A DNA stretch of 64,000 nucleotides, from assembly GCA_008973525.1 (NCBI GenBank), contig WACJ01000126.1, forward strand, positions 2,108,001-2,172,000, read 5' to 3'. Below are positions 12,420 to 24,839 of this stretch, one piece after another (positions within the stretch are counted from its first letter, which is position 1; the number at the start of each line of letters is the position of its first letter). Below the pieces are notes generated by a model. The model worked only from the letters and a program-made list of their open reading frames with translations, ran no database searches and was not told the DNA's origin. The position numbers and the translations under genes were made by a program. This DNA is from Stenopsyche tienmushanensis (lineage: Eukaryota > Arthropoda > Insecta > Trichoptera > Stenopsychidae).

Positions 12420-12900
12420 GGCTTTAATTTATTGGCCACGGGCCGTTTGATCGGTTCCGTACGAAAACAGATCTTCACCGTTTGCGCAACATTCCAAGCG
12501 CCCACAGTTTGGAAAATTCGCACGGAGATGCGCTCAGACTGTGACGATTCGCAGACTCCGAAAAAAGACGAAAACGAAAGTCGCAATGAAAAGTCAACGG
12601 GTTGATTATTTCGCAAAAATATCGCCTCACGACCGTGCCGACAGTTAGTGAACTGTCGTTTTTTCTCTTTCGCCCTGGGCCTACAAATTTGCGAAAGTGC
12701 CTCAATAATATCCGACGTTTTACGCCAAATCGGACGCCGGTCGTGATGCTGTCTTAACAAGCGAAAATTTTGTCAATCTGTGTTTTTATCCCAATTCTCG
12801 GTCAATTCAATGCAAAATTGAAAGTTGAAGCCGATTCTTCGGCGACACCTCCGATGATTTCAATAACATTAGAAGGCGATCATAACGAGCCTTGATTATA
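12420..12900. other. GC/CpG-richer block, possible regulatory region
   Basis: About 480 bp with frequent CpG in an AT-rich setting. It is open in two minus-strand frames (including 12407-12760) without a recognisable product. The high CpG, lack of inverted ends and absence of a second copy in the window fit a promoter or 5' UTR, but no core motif or exon could be tied to it. Confidence 0.25.
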
Positions 12901-14228
12901 ACTCAATAATCCGTTGCATCGATGGCAAAGCATGCGTCTGATACAAGTCACGATTCATTGCATGCATTAACGCCAATTACGACAGGTTTGCTAATAGGGT
13001 AGGTTAGGGACAGACAGTCGCTCATTTGTAGTTTATTATCATCATCATGTATTATTAAATGTGCCTTTAGAATTATAGTTTATAAATACGTAATTGTTGA
13101 CATCTAATAAATGCCTGTACTTTCAGTCGTTATTAGATGTATAACATAGGCTATATGAGAATTTGACGGATGTGTATACATACGTTGAGGTAGTTGATGG
13201 GTAAAAGTAGGGATACTCAATCAGTTCATTTTACCATAAGTTCTGCAAAATATTTCAATGCTTATTCGCAATATGATTATGACCTATGTAGGATCTTACA
13301 TTCTTATGGCCACTCGCTGCCCTTAATCTTTCATTCTGCTCGTTGGTGGCTCACCCATGTTCTAGTTCAGAGGGGTAAAATTCAAAGACTAATGGGCCAA
13401 AATAGAAACATACAGAACAGTTTTAGTTAAGAGGCCCCCAGACCCATTCTATAACCTAAAAAAATTCAAGCATTTCTATTGAAATATCATGTACTAATTT
13501 ATTTTTATATGGAAAAAAAATTGATTTTGATGATATTATAATTTGATATTGAGACGTGAAAGTACAGCATTATTCCTGTTAAGGTCGTTAATTCTATTGA
13601 AATTAATTCAGGTCGAAGTTCTTGTAGTTGAAAAAAAAATCGTGATACAAATTTGGCAAAGCATTGCAGTTTTATTAGGGAGATATAAAATTGTGATATC
13701 GTGACAAATTATTTATAGTTTGCCAATAATGAAGGCAACTTGTTTAAAAAAAGACCTATCCTATTTATGTGTTCTGTGGTGGATACAACTATGTCATGAA
13801 AATAGAATAACTTCAGCTTGATTTTGATGTGTACAACAATAAAATATAATACATGCACTGGATTCATAAATTAAATTGTGAGTCTTATACAATCTTTATG
13901 CAAGCACGAGAAATGCTAATTGTTGTGTTAGTGAATTTGAATTAAATTCACGAATTATGTTGGTATCAAGCCTTTGACACGACTGACCCGAATCAGTTCG
14001 AGTCGACATGGTAATTGAGGCATGCGAATATTATAGAGAAATTTAACTTCATTAGAATTGCGATTGTAAATGGTGCTCAAAGGTTCTTTTATATTTTTGT
14101 TTCGATGCGGAAATTGCTTTATAGCCTGTGCGAAATCGTGCCCGACTTAATATGCAAATCGCAATTAGCTCCGAGACAACATTTTCACTTTATTGAGTTG
14201 CAGATCGACCCTCGGGAAGCTTGTATAG
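12901..14228. other. no recognisable feature
   Basis: AT-rich, no repeat pairing and no supported coding exon. The open frame at 13194-13430 has no recognisable similarity or splice borders. Confidence 0.35.
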
Positions 14229-14730
14229 GGTGCGGCAGGGAAACTACCTTATTTTAAAAATGAATGACACAAGGGTAAAAAAGGCGTGTTCTGGTTGACA
14301 CGATTACAATCCTTCTATTCATTTTAAATTTAAAAAAAATATTAATTAGTAAAGATTTCGCAATATATTTATTACCTCAAAGATAACATAAAATTTTTCA
14401 CAAAAAGGCGATTTTTTAAATAATTTTTTGACCCTGTTTTTTCAGTTTTATTTATTTTTTTAATGATAAAAATAAAAGTTTGACATAAATCTGGTAGGGG
14501 CGGTAGAAAAAAATATATATGAAAGGTTCGTATTAAATTTGAATTAAATAGGTCAATTAAAACATGAAATATTATGTCAACCGTGTTGAAAAAATAGCTA
14601 TAATTCTGTTAATCATTGAAATTTTGTAAATTGCTCTGGAAGATATATTCCTTAAAGGCCCCCTTAAACTAATATCTCATACTGTTTGTATCATTCATTT
14701 TTAAAATAAGGTAGTTTTCCTGCTGCATCC
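14229..14730 (-). mobile_element. 502-bp MITE with 40-bp inverted ends (family of copies 1 and 2)
   Basis: The left end GGTGCGGCAGGGAAACTACC, continuing to TTAAAAATGAATGA, is mirrored at 14691-14730 (TCATTCATTTTTAAAATAAG, GTAGTTTTCCTGCTGCATCC). The inside, read on the minus strand, matches repeats at 430-1180 and 2730-3780. TA-containing flanks (TATAGGGTGC and GCATCCTGTA) suggest a TA-targeting element. No transposase is encoded. Confidence 0.8.
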
Positions 14731-15359
14731 TGTATTTCGCCATGGCCAAAAAATGTCGGTGCATCAATTGAGTGTGGAATGCAAGAACAAGTTCAAATTT
14801 TGAGAAAGCGTTCTTTATAGTATCGTTTTGCAAGAAAAATGTATCGACCAGGCAATTTTTTTTGAACTGTATTATAAAATTCTGATATTTTGAGCGTAGG
14901 TTGTTTAGATTTAATGGTCGTAACCATTTATGTGGTTTTAGTGGTTCTGCTATGAGCGTGAGAATATGACACTACAGCATGCACCATATAAAAACAAATA
15001 TATGGGTGAAAGTTAATAAAACGATGCGAAATACAAATTTCAAATGATGAGTGTCTTTTTCCGATACTATAATATGTATATAATTGAATATACGAAGACC
15101 TCAGATGGAGAAAATTGGAACTGAATCTACTATTTGCTGCTACATTGAATCCTGTAATATTAAAGCATGGTGCTTTAAATCACATAAACACTCTTATAAA
15201 CATGCAAAATATACTGTACATCATAATAGATTTAGATATGAGAAATTCGTTTTAAATGAGGCATGAATGATAATATCTATAACTTGAAGGCGAAAGAATT
15301 TTATTTATTTAAGAAAAGATAAAAATACGATTCAAAGTGTGTTTCGTCATTTAGCCTGG
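14731..15359. other. no recognisable feature
   Basis: AT-rich with an unremarkable open frame at 15084-15266. No similarity to other parts of the window was seen. Confidence 0.35.
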
Positions 15360-15935
15360 ATTTGATTTTGGAACCCAGGCAAATTGCTGCTGAAAATGCA
15401 CGCTCAGCCTCCACACTCTTTGGAGGTATCGTCATCAGATTCTTAAATGCTGGTTCGAGTTGATGAGTCCCCATTTTCGTATAACACCATCAATGTGACT
15501 GATGAAATTCCTTTCTGCTGAGACACGGATTTAAATTCGCAAAATTCCCGATTTCCCGACAAATTATTTATTTCCGTCGCTGCAGATGAATACTTAAATA
15601 CTATAATACTTTGATATGATTTGTAATTATATTACGGAGGAATACACAAATTTTGAACTCCGTATCTATTATATTTCATATCGATGTTTCCATAATTAAA
15701 GTCGAGGTGTAGTAAATACATCACCGGTAGGGATAGGTTATTATAACAATTTGAAACACATATATGTATACATAGAATAGAAAGTTACTGCGCCTAGGCG
15801 TCGCCTAAGCTCGCCAATTGGAAGTTACGCCACTGTTTCCAAGCGTCCAGATTTCGGCGGGAATGTCTCGATGATTTAGTAGCCCGAATTTTTCGCGATT
15901 ACTTTTACTAATCTCGGGATTCATCCGGGATTGGA
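15360..15935 (+). mobile_element. hAT-like non-autonomous element with GGGATT-rich end, copy 1
   Basis: It shares long blocks with 59050-59770 (same orientation) and 48920-49560 (opposite orientation). Examples are CTTTCTGCTGAGACACGGA, CCGTCGCTGCAGATGAATAC, GAGTCGAGGTGTAGTAAATA and AGGCGTYGCCTAAGCTC. It ends in CGGGATTCATCCGGGATTGG then ATTCCCCA, a motif found at one end of the other two copies. The hAT assignment is inferred from the GGGATT-type termini only. Confidence 0.65.
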
Positions 15936-16136
15936 TTCCCCAGTCTTGAATGTTTTAAACATCAAAGCAAATCTCTCAAATTGAATCATCTGCTGTAGCT
16001 CTTTGGCAATGTGATCCAAAAAAGATTGGAGAGCTTGGAGTAAATCATGTTTCTGGGCGCAATGCCCAAGAATGAGAAACACAATCTATGATGATCAGAA
16101 GAAAGTATTCAAAGGAAATAGTACACCTAACAAACA

Positions 16137-16238
16137 CATCACTCAATAAGTTCGTAGGATTTTTTTAAGGAATTGCGAAAAAGCGACCCCAAATGAAGAA
16201 AAAAGGAGGGAAAATCCTATGAACTTATTGAGTGATGC
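16137..16238. mobile_element. ~100-bp foldback/MITE
   Basis: CATCACTCAATAAGTTCGTA followed by GGATTTT is mirrored 50 bp later by AAAATCC then TATGAACTTATTGAGTGATG. The nearly perfect 27-bp arms around a short A/G-rich centre make a long hairpin in either strand. A weak half-copy of the arm occurs near 293-315. Confidence 0.75.
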
Positions 16239-16329
16239 GTTATTTGAGGAATTTTTAGAAAATATATTGGAAAATATTATTAACATTTATTATATTGTAT
16301 TAAAATATCAATGAGATAAAAATAGGACT

Positions 16330-16790
16330 TCAAACCGTTATTATTTTCATTTCGGTTTTTATTCCGGTTCAGTTCCAAATATTTATATCGGTTCGGTTAC
16401 GATTGGATTGGTTTGGTTGATTTTTTCGATTTGGATAATTCATTTTTAAATAGTTTATGGTATAATAATTGGAAGTAGTACATAGCAAATACATTGGAAG
16501 AGAATTTAAGATTGCAAGCTGGAATTTGGGTTGTCAACAATGCTATCTGAAATTTTGATTTAACAGGAAAATTTACAGTATGAACAAGGATCAAAGATAA
16601 CAGTATTATAATAGTGAAGGTCACATATTATATCAACACAAAAATCAGCCAAACCTAGTGTAAGGCGTGTATCGAACCGAAAAAAACGATATTTTCGAAC
16701 CGATTCAGTTTAGGTTTCCGCTCCGACACATATAACAATTTTACTAGTTTTCGGTTCAGTTCCAGTTCGAAGCCCTGGATACCACTCTTA
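16330..16790. mobile_element. hAT-like element with TTCGAA-type termini, copy
   Basis: Terminal wording GACTTCAAACCGTTATTATT with CATTTCGGTTTTTATTCCGG on the left and TTTTCGGTTCAGTTCCAGTT then CGAAGCCCTGG on the right. Related ends occur at 21800-22460, 24550-24680, 26305-26380, 28385-28425 and 60255-60335. A CAGGGCTTCGAA terminus resembles hAT-superfamily ends. No transposase frame was found in this copy. Confidence 0.55.
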
Positions 16791-16851
16791 TGACCACTCG
16801 CTGTTTCAAATTGATTGTTCGCGACATATTAACATGACGCATAAAAAAATA

Positions 16852-17129
16852 TTAGGGGTATCGAAAAGTATTCGCCTATTTAGTACAACTTCCATTTTCC
16901 TTCGCTCTGGCAGTCTTTTGATACATTTTTTGTAAAAAAAAAATCCAACTTAGAAGCAAAAAACGATATTAAATTCGTTTCCACTGCCATTTTAAATTGT
17001 TCTTCTCACGGGAAATTGTTGTTTAGCAAATAAAATAACTTACAAAGATGTTTCCATCACTGTGTCTGGACACAAACGGATCTCAAATATAAAGTATCAA
17101 AATACGAGAATACTTTTCGATATTCCTAA
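16852..17129. mobile_element. 278-bp Tc1/mariner-type MITE with TA duplication
   Basis: TA, then TTAGGGGTATCGAAAAGTAT (TCGCC follows), mirrored at the far end by GAATACTTTTCGATATTCCT and AA|TA. The inverted arms are about 25 bp with few mismatches. A similar outer sequence (TTAGGTGTATCAATAAGTAT) stands alone near 25395, probably another broken copy. Confidence 0.75.
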
Positions 17130-18799
17130 TATGTACTTAAGAAAAAAAAACTGCTAAGAATTAATTTCTATCGATGATAACAAATCAATACAACAAGACT
17201 ATCAAATCAAATTTCCAGGGAATTATTTACTGCTGGTTCGATGATAAATTTATGATTAATCGGATATTCGTCTTTGAAAAATAAACACAATGAGTAGATC
17301 TATTTACATATTGCGTTCGATATTGAATCATCATCGATTCATTGAATTTATGACACATCGACAGTATGATTTCTCAGAAAACTCTCGATAGAAATGGTAT
17401 TTACATTGTCGTTTTATTGTCTTCATATCAATATATAATCTATTTCCAACTTGTATGTATTGATTGGCCAATTTTCCTATCTGTCACCGAATAATCACTG
17501 ACACCATCCAAGTGCACTTATCACGACTCGTTGACAATCTTACACGGTTTCCCAAAATGTGAACCTGTCATTAAATACAGACTTTACATCGAATACATAT
17601 GAAATTTGCATAAATTCGATCGATCTATTGCTTGGCGTGTTTGACAGGCTGTCCGAGGTAAATGGTCCCTGTAATTGAATGTCTTTGGCGGACTTGGGCG
17701 ATTGCGATCGGCAGTCATGTATTGTTTCCTAACGTCCAAGTCTGCGATGGAAAAGTGTATTTAACAGGATATGGATTACGTCTTATGGTTGGTTAATGAT
17801 TGGACATGACTGTTGGTTATTGTGCCAACAGTCAGCACCGCCTGAAGGCTCATGGAAATGTATCAACTTTGTGGTGGAACGCCGCAGGGTTAGCAACCTT
17901 GCCCGCTTGAATAATGCTTTAATTTATGCCAATAATTCAATTTAAAGTGCAGGATATGCTGATAAATTCATAAAACATTGCTCTGTAAATTCGATAAACA
18001 ATTATCGTATTAAACAAATTACAACAAGTATATTTTTCCATGTTCAAGATAATTGATGAACCTTCAGCAGTTGATAAGTACACATCGGCATGAAATGTCA
18101 GAAATACACCATTAGGCTTTTTTGCACGAAAGAATCGATATTCCAATTATTCATTTACTCCGTTTTGATATATTAAATGTCATTTGTGGCAATTAGTTAC
18201 CCCGTGGTATGTATTTCGTGAACATATTATAACCGCCTGAACAAAAATGGATTGCGTTTTACTTTCGATTCAGCAATCATACCTTGACCTCGTAATGCAC
18301 CTGGAAAGGCCGTTCACATGTAGAATGGTTTATATATCCAAAAAGCGATTATAAAAACCTTAAACTGTATCATACAACACCCATTGGCGATATGGACCTA
18401 TATACCTTTCACACGGAGCTGATAGAATCAAAATCCATCGCCGTGGAGATTTGACCCGCTTGGATCTGTATGAAAGAATTATTTAATCTGTGTGCTAAAT
18501 GGATCATTGGTAATCAGAACCGCAACCATATCATTGTTATTTAATAAAAATTTTAAAAAAATTAAAATATTTAACACAATCCGGTCCGCTTACTTAAAAA
18601 CGCGTGTTTCGCGAGGCGGTTTTGTATGTAATTTTGATGAATGCACTTTGTATATTTTATGTCTGAATTTTTTATGAGTGACCCTGAATCATCTATTTTA
18701 TGATCCACACAAGCACAAGCCATAACTAAGATATGAAGCGCCCGTGGCAAGTATCTAATTTAACGCCCCCCTCCCTCAGAAATCCAATTTATTTTTTTA
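17130..18799. other. no recognisable gene
   Basis: AT-rich. Open frames at 17937-18146 and 18492-18677 have no recognisable similarity, and no paired inverted ends were noted. Confidence 0.35.
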
Positions 18800-19300
18800 A
18801 GTTAATTAATATTATTATAAATGCAATATATTAAATACTATTATAACGTATGTTTTAAAATAATAAATTATACAAAGATAGTCCCAAAAATACTCGACCT
18901 ACCGTATAGATGGCAAATACTGTTGTAAAAAAATACTATGATAAAAAGTGTCTAAAAGCTACGTTGCATCCGTAATCGTACAGATCAAAGAAAATACCGT
19001 AAAATGGCTATAAAGTATGTATGCTCAATCGGTCCGCCTTTCGGACCGCTGATATGACGAATGAGCGGTTCGCAATCGGATGTCATATATGAAAATAACG
19101 AAAACGAAGAAAATAGGGATTAGATAACTTAGTATATATTATAAAAACGGACAGATTCAATCAGTATCGGTTCATGTAAAGTAGAATGGTTGAGTAAATT
19201 AAAAACCATGTGCAACTCTCGATCGAGTCGGTATTCTGCGTTTTGCGCCCCAAACCCAGTTGCGCCCAGTTACTGGCATATTATGCAGCAAGTCTTTATA
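18800..19300 (+). repeat. dispersed repeat with TATA-like block, copy 1
   Basis: Shared with 27385-27840 over most of its length and with 24840-25060 over the first half. Landmarks are ACGTATGTTTTAAAATAATA, GATAGTCCCAAAAATACTCG, the palindrome-like GGTCCGCCTTTCGGACCGCT, ATTATAAAAACGGACAGA, and GTAGAATGGTTGAGTAAA followed by an ATG-containing stretch with CGCCCCAAACCCAGTTGC. The TATAAAAA box and downstream AATCAGTRT resemble a core promoter, as in an LTR or mariner 5' region. The class is unresolved. Confidence 0.6.
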
Positions 19301-19734
19301 AAGGCACTCAGAAAATTTATTTTCGATCTGTCGGCTGGTTCAAGAACTGTATTAATTTTTACAAAGGAAATATTAAAATTATTTTGTGAGTAGCGGACTT
19401 AAGGCGACACTTTATGCGAAATATAATGGACTGGAATGTGTTAAATTATGGGACTATATTGAAACTTTTCAGTGACAATGTCGTCAGGCGTATGTCTAAT
19501 TTATTAATTAATCAAATGTTAACACATTAACTGCTGGGACACTTTATATGTGACTATCGTAAAAAAAATAGTATCCAAGTATTCATCCATTAGGATGGAT
19601 GTCGAAAACTACTTATGTTGCTTTCAAATTACGTCTGACACTTACAAATGCGTATTTTGCATTAAAAAAATTGTTACATATACTATTGAATATAAATTTT
19701 TTTTTAGAAAAGCATATGTTACTAATAGTAGATA

Positions 19735-19930
19735 ATAGATATTATAATTTATGGGAAAAACGAATAGGATGGGTGTTATGGGATAGGATGGATATAGCAC
19801 GCATTCACCGAATACAATAAAAATGAGCGACGAAACACATGTAACGTCTTCTTGACAACACGACAAAATAGTCCATATTTGAATAGGATTTTTGTTTGTC
19901 ACACCACCAGACCAAGTGTTACCTGTTTTA
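19735..19930 (+). pseudogene. mariner (irritans-like) transposase remnant
   Basis: The plus strand reads EKRIGWVLWDRMDIARIHR and, after stops and a frame change, RNTCNVFLTTRQNSPYLNRI. This fits the region between the DNA-binding domain and first catalytic Asp of irritans-like mariners. The first piece is closely similar to the minus-strand remnant at 5520-5735. It is broken by several stops. Confidence 0.5.
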
Positions 19931-20053
19931 TTTGGATGGTCGATTTGCTGATATATTTTTTTTTGATAAGCCATCAGTTAAATCCATTGATTACAAGTTT
20001 TATGAAGCATTTCATTATAATTTAGTTTGAGAAGTTATTTCCAATTGTTGTAC

Positions 20054-20468
20054 ACTTGGGTCTGTTTTTATGCGAATTTGAAGTTATGCGGTTTTAAAAA
20101 AAAGAATGGAACCTATCCCTCATTTTTCTATAACGAACAAAGCTTTTTTATGCGAGCTCGCATTAAATAAATGTAAAATTAACACTAGTGCAAGTTACTT
20201 AAGAATTGCATTCGTATGATTATCGGGTAAAATAGACTTTAGTAAAGCAATTCTAAGATAAATATGTATTTTGTTTTTATTTATATCAAATTTTAAAAAC
20301 TTTTTTATGCGATTTTTGGTACATTCTATCCCATTAATTTGAAGTTATACGGTTTTTTTTTAAAATAATGGAACATATCCCTCAGTTTTATATGTAGTTC
20401 AAGTCTTTTTTTATGCGATTTTTTTATATGCGACTTGAACGTATCTATCGCATAAACCAGACCTGTGT
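20054..20468. mobile_element. ~415-bp MITE with GGTCTG-type inverted ends
   Basis: CTTGGGTCTGTTTTTATGCG at the left is mirrored by TCGCATAAACCAGACCTGTG at the right. The interior repeats the same TTTTTATGCGA wording several times (20140, 20310, 20410) and two TTGAAGTTATRCGGTTTT units. The interior therefore looks built from partial copies of its own ends. Confidence 0.65.
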
Positions 20469-21790
20469 TATCTAAAAGAATAGATTCATTCTATTTGATC
20501 GAATAGCGCAAAATCTTACAATAGATGAAAGTACGGTTTGAAATAATAAAGGCACTGAAATAACATACAGATTAAGCCCTCATGAACATTGTTTTTAACA
20601 TAACGATCGTATTTGATCAAAAGGGACGTTCGACAATTGATTTAAATCAGCGAGTGGCTATGACAACACAAGGACTAGCTCAGATCATGATTTTGCGTAA
20701 TTAGTCGCTCTTTAAGCGTATTTTTTGGCATTAATTTTCTCATCTGATCCTTTATGATATGAAATTATGTTAATTGATCGGTCTTTGATCGATTTTGGTA
20801 TTAAAAAAGTTGATACAAAAACAACGCGAAACACATTCAACATTTCCTTTTCCGTTTTTCTTTTTGATTAGAAAGTCTTTCATACATAATCAGCGTGTTT
20901 TTAAAATATATCTGGGATCAATTAACATCGAGAGACACACTTTGTGAAATACAAACATCTTGATGCTACATAAACACGAGTTATGCAAAATGAGACAATA
21001 CACCTACGTCAAAATGAATGTCACGCATATAAGTTCACGGATTTGTATTACAATAAATACAATATTGTTCTTATATGTTTTATAATAACCGATCACAATG
21101 GATACAGTATAAAAAGAAACGTTCTGAAAGTGGGAACTTCCTAGTTTTGTCAATGAAACAACTTCCTTCAGCATAAATGCAGTGAAAATGCGGAATCGTT
21201 TGTGCGCCATGGGATTGTCCTAACGACGTTTGGCGGTCTATTTGGCCAAGATCGATGCAAATTCCAGTGGACAAAAATAAAATGTATAAATTTGTAATTA
21301 AAATTGAATTGCACAAGAGTAAAAAATCATATAACATATGAAGTTGATTGCAATCAGATAACGGTTCAATCTAAATGACGTTCGAATGTTACGCTATAAA
21401 GTAATATAATTTCTCGGCAATTTAGCAGCAAATACCGTAGAAAAATTGCTATAATGTCGCTTTATACATCAGGAAGTCACCGTAATAGATATTTTAATTA
21501 AACTCAATAAAATATGTTTATTAAAAAAGCGTTTATGCAACAATGATCGTTTAAATGCAAGGTGAGATTGAAATATATTTCTTGATCGAATTCGCTCGAA
21601 ACATTTTCAGTTTCAACGATAGATCAGATCGAAATGTCCAGGGCTTGATTTAATAAATCAAGCATGAAGCATGTCTTTGACTTTTATTTGACTCAAATCC
21701 AATTTTTCTTAATAAATTATAAAATGTTGAGATGGTTAATAAATTTGAATAGGACTGACTATGGTTGACTGATTTGCAACAAGGTTTAAA
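20469..21790. other. no recognisable feature
   Basis: AT-rich. The overlapping minus-strand frames at 21004-21337 show no recognised product. Confidence 0.35.
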
Positions 21791-22460
21791 GCAGGCCCTT
21801 ATGTTTTTCATTTCGGTTTTCCTGAAAAAGTAACGGTTTTTTCGGTTTTCAGTTCAGTTGAACGCTGCACAAAATCATCTATTTATTTTTAATCGCTTTA
21901 AAACTTGGTTTTGGACATTTGATAAATCGAGTGATAGGGTGTAAAATATGTTTATACAGTAGGATGAACCGTTATCCTTTTCATTCGGTTTTCCGGCTCA
22001 GTTCTTAACATTTATATCGGTTCGATTACGGGTTTCGGTCCGGATAAAATAATGGTTTCTCTGATTTTTGGTATTCGGTTCAGCTCCGAGTAATTAATTT
22101 TCGAGTGTTTTTATTTGTATTAAACACTTATTTTCTAGCATAAACTAGAACATTTTATCCCTTCAATTATTATATTTACAATAATTGGGAATTCCCAGTT
22201 TAAAATTCACAATAAGGGATAACCTAAACAAAATATATAATAATTCCAAAAAAGTATTCATTTAATAGGTCAATTAACAGGATGAACATAGAGTAATGAT
22301 TTAAGTATTATTAGATTAATACAATCGAATAAATTCTGCATAATAGTATAACAACACAAAAATTAACCGATAAAACCATATTCAGCTCCATTTTTCGTTC
22401 TGACAAAATAACGGTTTTACTGGTTATTAGTTTTCGGTTCAGTTCCAGTGCAGAGCCCTG
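21790..22460. mobile_element. hAT-like element with TTCGAA/CAGGGC-type termini, longer copy
   Basis: It starts near CAGGCCCTTATGTTTTTCAT followed by TTCGGTTTTCC and ends TTCGGTTCAGTTCCAGTGCA then GAGCCCTG. A second internal CATTCGGTTTTCCGGCTCAG at 21980 suggests two overlapping copies or an internal duplication. It contains no intact frame. Confidence 0.55.
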
Positions 22461-24160
22461 ATCAAAATCATGGAGCATTACATCTAGTGGCGGATTTAGT
22501 ACTTGAGCTATTTAAGTTTGAGGTCTCAAGGACCCATTTGGATTTTAGCCCCTTGAGTCGTGAGCTAGTTATTTAATAATTAATTAATTTTAGATGCTAT
22601 ATTTGCTTGCCTGCCACTTATCGTTCGTACAAATCCACTTATCTGACGAAATCCACTTATCGGCGAAAAGTAGTTCATTGTGTTTATCCAGTTCTTTTGA
22701 TGTTTTCTGTTTCTTCCTCAATCTCAATCAAATCTTCATTTTAGATCTTCGAATGAAAGTTTTTTCGAAATTATTTCAAAGTCTAATATTTTTATATTTC
22801 TGCAATTTCTTGGGCAAAATAAATTCTTAAATAATTCACTTTGAAGCTAACAATACCTACTTGATTCATCGACTGTGGAATGCGTGTAGTATTGGGAGCT
22901 AAATAAACTAATTTTATGCTTGAATGGGATTCCCCTAAGTGTGGAGGATGACCTATTTCTATTTATTCACAATATTTTTTTACTTCTTGAATAAAACATT
23001 TATCAAATTTGGAAACGACGCTGTGTCATCCATGCCCTTGTGTTCCATTGACAATTTAGCGACAAATTAGATTTATCAATTTCTTTAAAGGGTTTCGGGT
23101 TTTCTGAATTGATATATTGAAAAATGAATGTTTGTGGCGCGTTTGTTCCTTATACATTCCTATACCATTCATCCGATTACGATGAATCTTTGGAGAGTTG
23201 TTTAGCAGATGGAGTTAAACGGTCTTAGAATACTTCTGCATGCTTCGACATGCATTTTATATAGTTAAATCTACCACTGATGATATCAGTATTCAAATCT
23301 TATCAATACTAAACATCAATATTTCCTCAATTATGATCATATATCCTGTCATTCATTATGCACCAGAGGAATGCGTCTATGGAATACAATAAGAAATTTG
23401 CTTCCTATCTTCCTTAACACGATATTATTATGTTAAAACGTGATTTCATCTCCTATTATATATTTTTTTAATTTCTCCTGTTACACTTTTGCATAATAGT
23501 GTTTCGCATACACAATACAATTTGATTCAGCAACCATATCATACACAATAACTTGTCGGCCGGTGACTGGACAAAACTTTCGATTCGTGGAGCTTAAAAC
23601 ACTATTTCATTGCGTTCCAGTTCAATAAGATTAAGACGATGTGTCGGGTTTTAAATCCAACACCATTTTTGCTCGGGGGCCGATATTTTTCCAATTCGCT
23701 AATCTTTTTTTTATCGACACCGACAAAAACAAAGGTGGTATGGATCCGAACCAGCGGCTGCTTTCTTCTGACGAATTTTCACTTTTTTTTCACCCGCAAG
23801 AAATGCGACGATGATGAAATAAAATAATATTTTGTGTGGTTTCTGCGTGGCCTCGATATTGGACACAAATAGACGAATTAATAGCGGAACCAGATAGGAT
23901 CGGACAACTAATGCATAATGGCTGTCATTTTATCGTTTAGCTGAGAGCAAATTAAAATGGTTTTTTCGATCGATTTTATTGGGACCGTGGTGTGATTTAA
24001 TACGAGCTGGTCACGATTTTTAAAAAATAAAACAACGATATTGAAATGGAGACTATTGGGGTATCAATTTCAATGTGCATGCTTGTTTGAGCTCTTTTTC
24101 TTTCAATGCTTGTGATGAATACAAAGCAACAGTCGGAGAACCTTTTAGATATCATAATTT
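22461..24160. other. AT-rich stretch with one RTE-like fragment
   Basis: Mostly featureless. At about 23135-23225 the minus strand resembles the RTE-type 3' wording seen at 3500-3590 (a CATCCGATTACGATGAA block next to GCGCGTTTGTTCC). No supported gene. The frame at 23639-23827 looks spurious. Confidence 0.35.
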
Positions 24161-24167
24161 AGAAGAA

Positions 24168-24476
24168 CCGCGGTAATCCGACAAACGTTTTGCAAAGAGA
24201 TTGTCTAATTTGTCGGACTATAGAATACTGCCGCCGACCCCTTGTAATCCGGATTTTTTTGAAAAGGAGTACTTGTAATCCGAAAAAATATGAAAATGGT
24301 GTAATATATATAGAAAATACAAGGTTTCATATCATAAAATTAACTTCATAAACACAATAGACATACTGTTATATATTTTTTATATTAACGAAGCTTTGCC
24401 GGACATATGTATTATATTTGTATTGGGTTGTCGGATTACAGGGGGCAGCGGATTAGACTGGGGCCGGATTACCGCG
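24168..24476. mobile_element. pogo/Tigger-like MITE
   Basis: CCGCGGTAATCCGACAAACG at the left and GGCCGGATTACCGCG at the right are inverted. Further inside are repeated TAATCCG motifs in both orientations (CTTGTAATCCGGA, TCGGATTACAGGGGG). Multiple TAATCCG motifs in the termini are typical of pogo/Tigger ends. Length is about 309 bp with no transposase. Confidence 0.6.
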
Positions 24477-24549
24477 ACAAGTTGGTATATCCGTCGTCGA
24501 ACGTAGACGGTTTCTATATAAGAATTTAGATTTGCATACATTAATTTCA

Positions 24550-24835
24550 AAAATTACCGGTAAAACCGTAGTTTTTGCGACACCTAATATATTAAACCGT
24601 AGTTTTTGCCGGAATGAAATCTGGAGCTGAAATGATTTGAAAATATCGGTTCGATATACGTTTTAAGCGAAAGAGAGTTTGGTTGATTTTTGTGTTAATA
24701 TAATATGTGCTCTTCAGCATTTTATGCAAAATTTGTTTGATTGTATTCATCTAATAATAATATATTCTTTACTCAATATTTATCCGGTTAATTCAATAAT
24801 TCAGATAATATTGTTCCCCTGGAAATGTATTAAAT
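24550..24835. mobile_element. hAT-like (TTCGAA-type) fragment
   Basis: AAAATATCGGTTCGATATAC and the following GTTTGATTGTATTCATCTAA block match 26335-26530. It is a partial copy with only one side recognisable. Confidence 0.5.
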
Positions 24836-24839
24836 ACAT

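Noticed and set aside
12407..12760. 117-codon minus-strand frame
   Set aside because: CpG-rich and open by composition, with overlapping frames equally open. No domain, no splice borders and no recognisable similarity.
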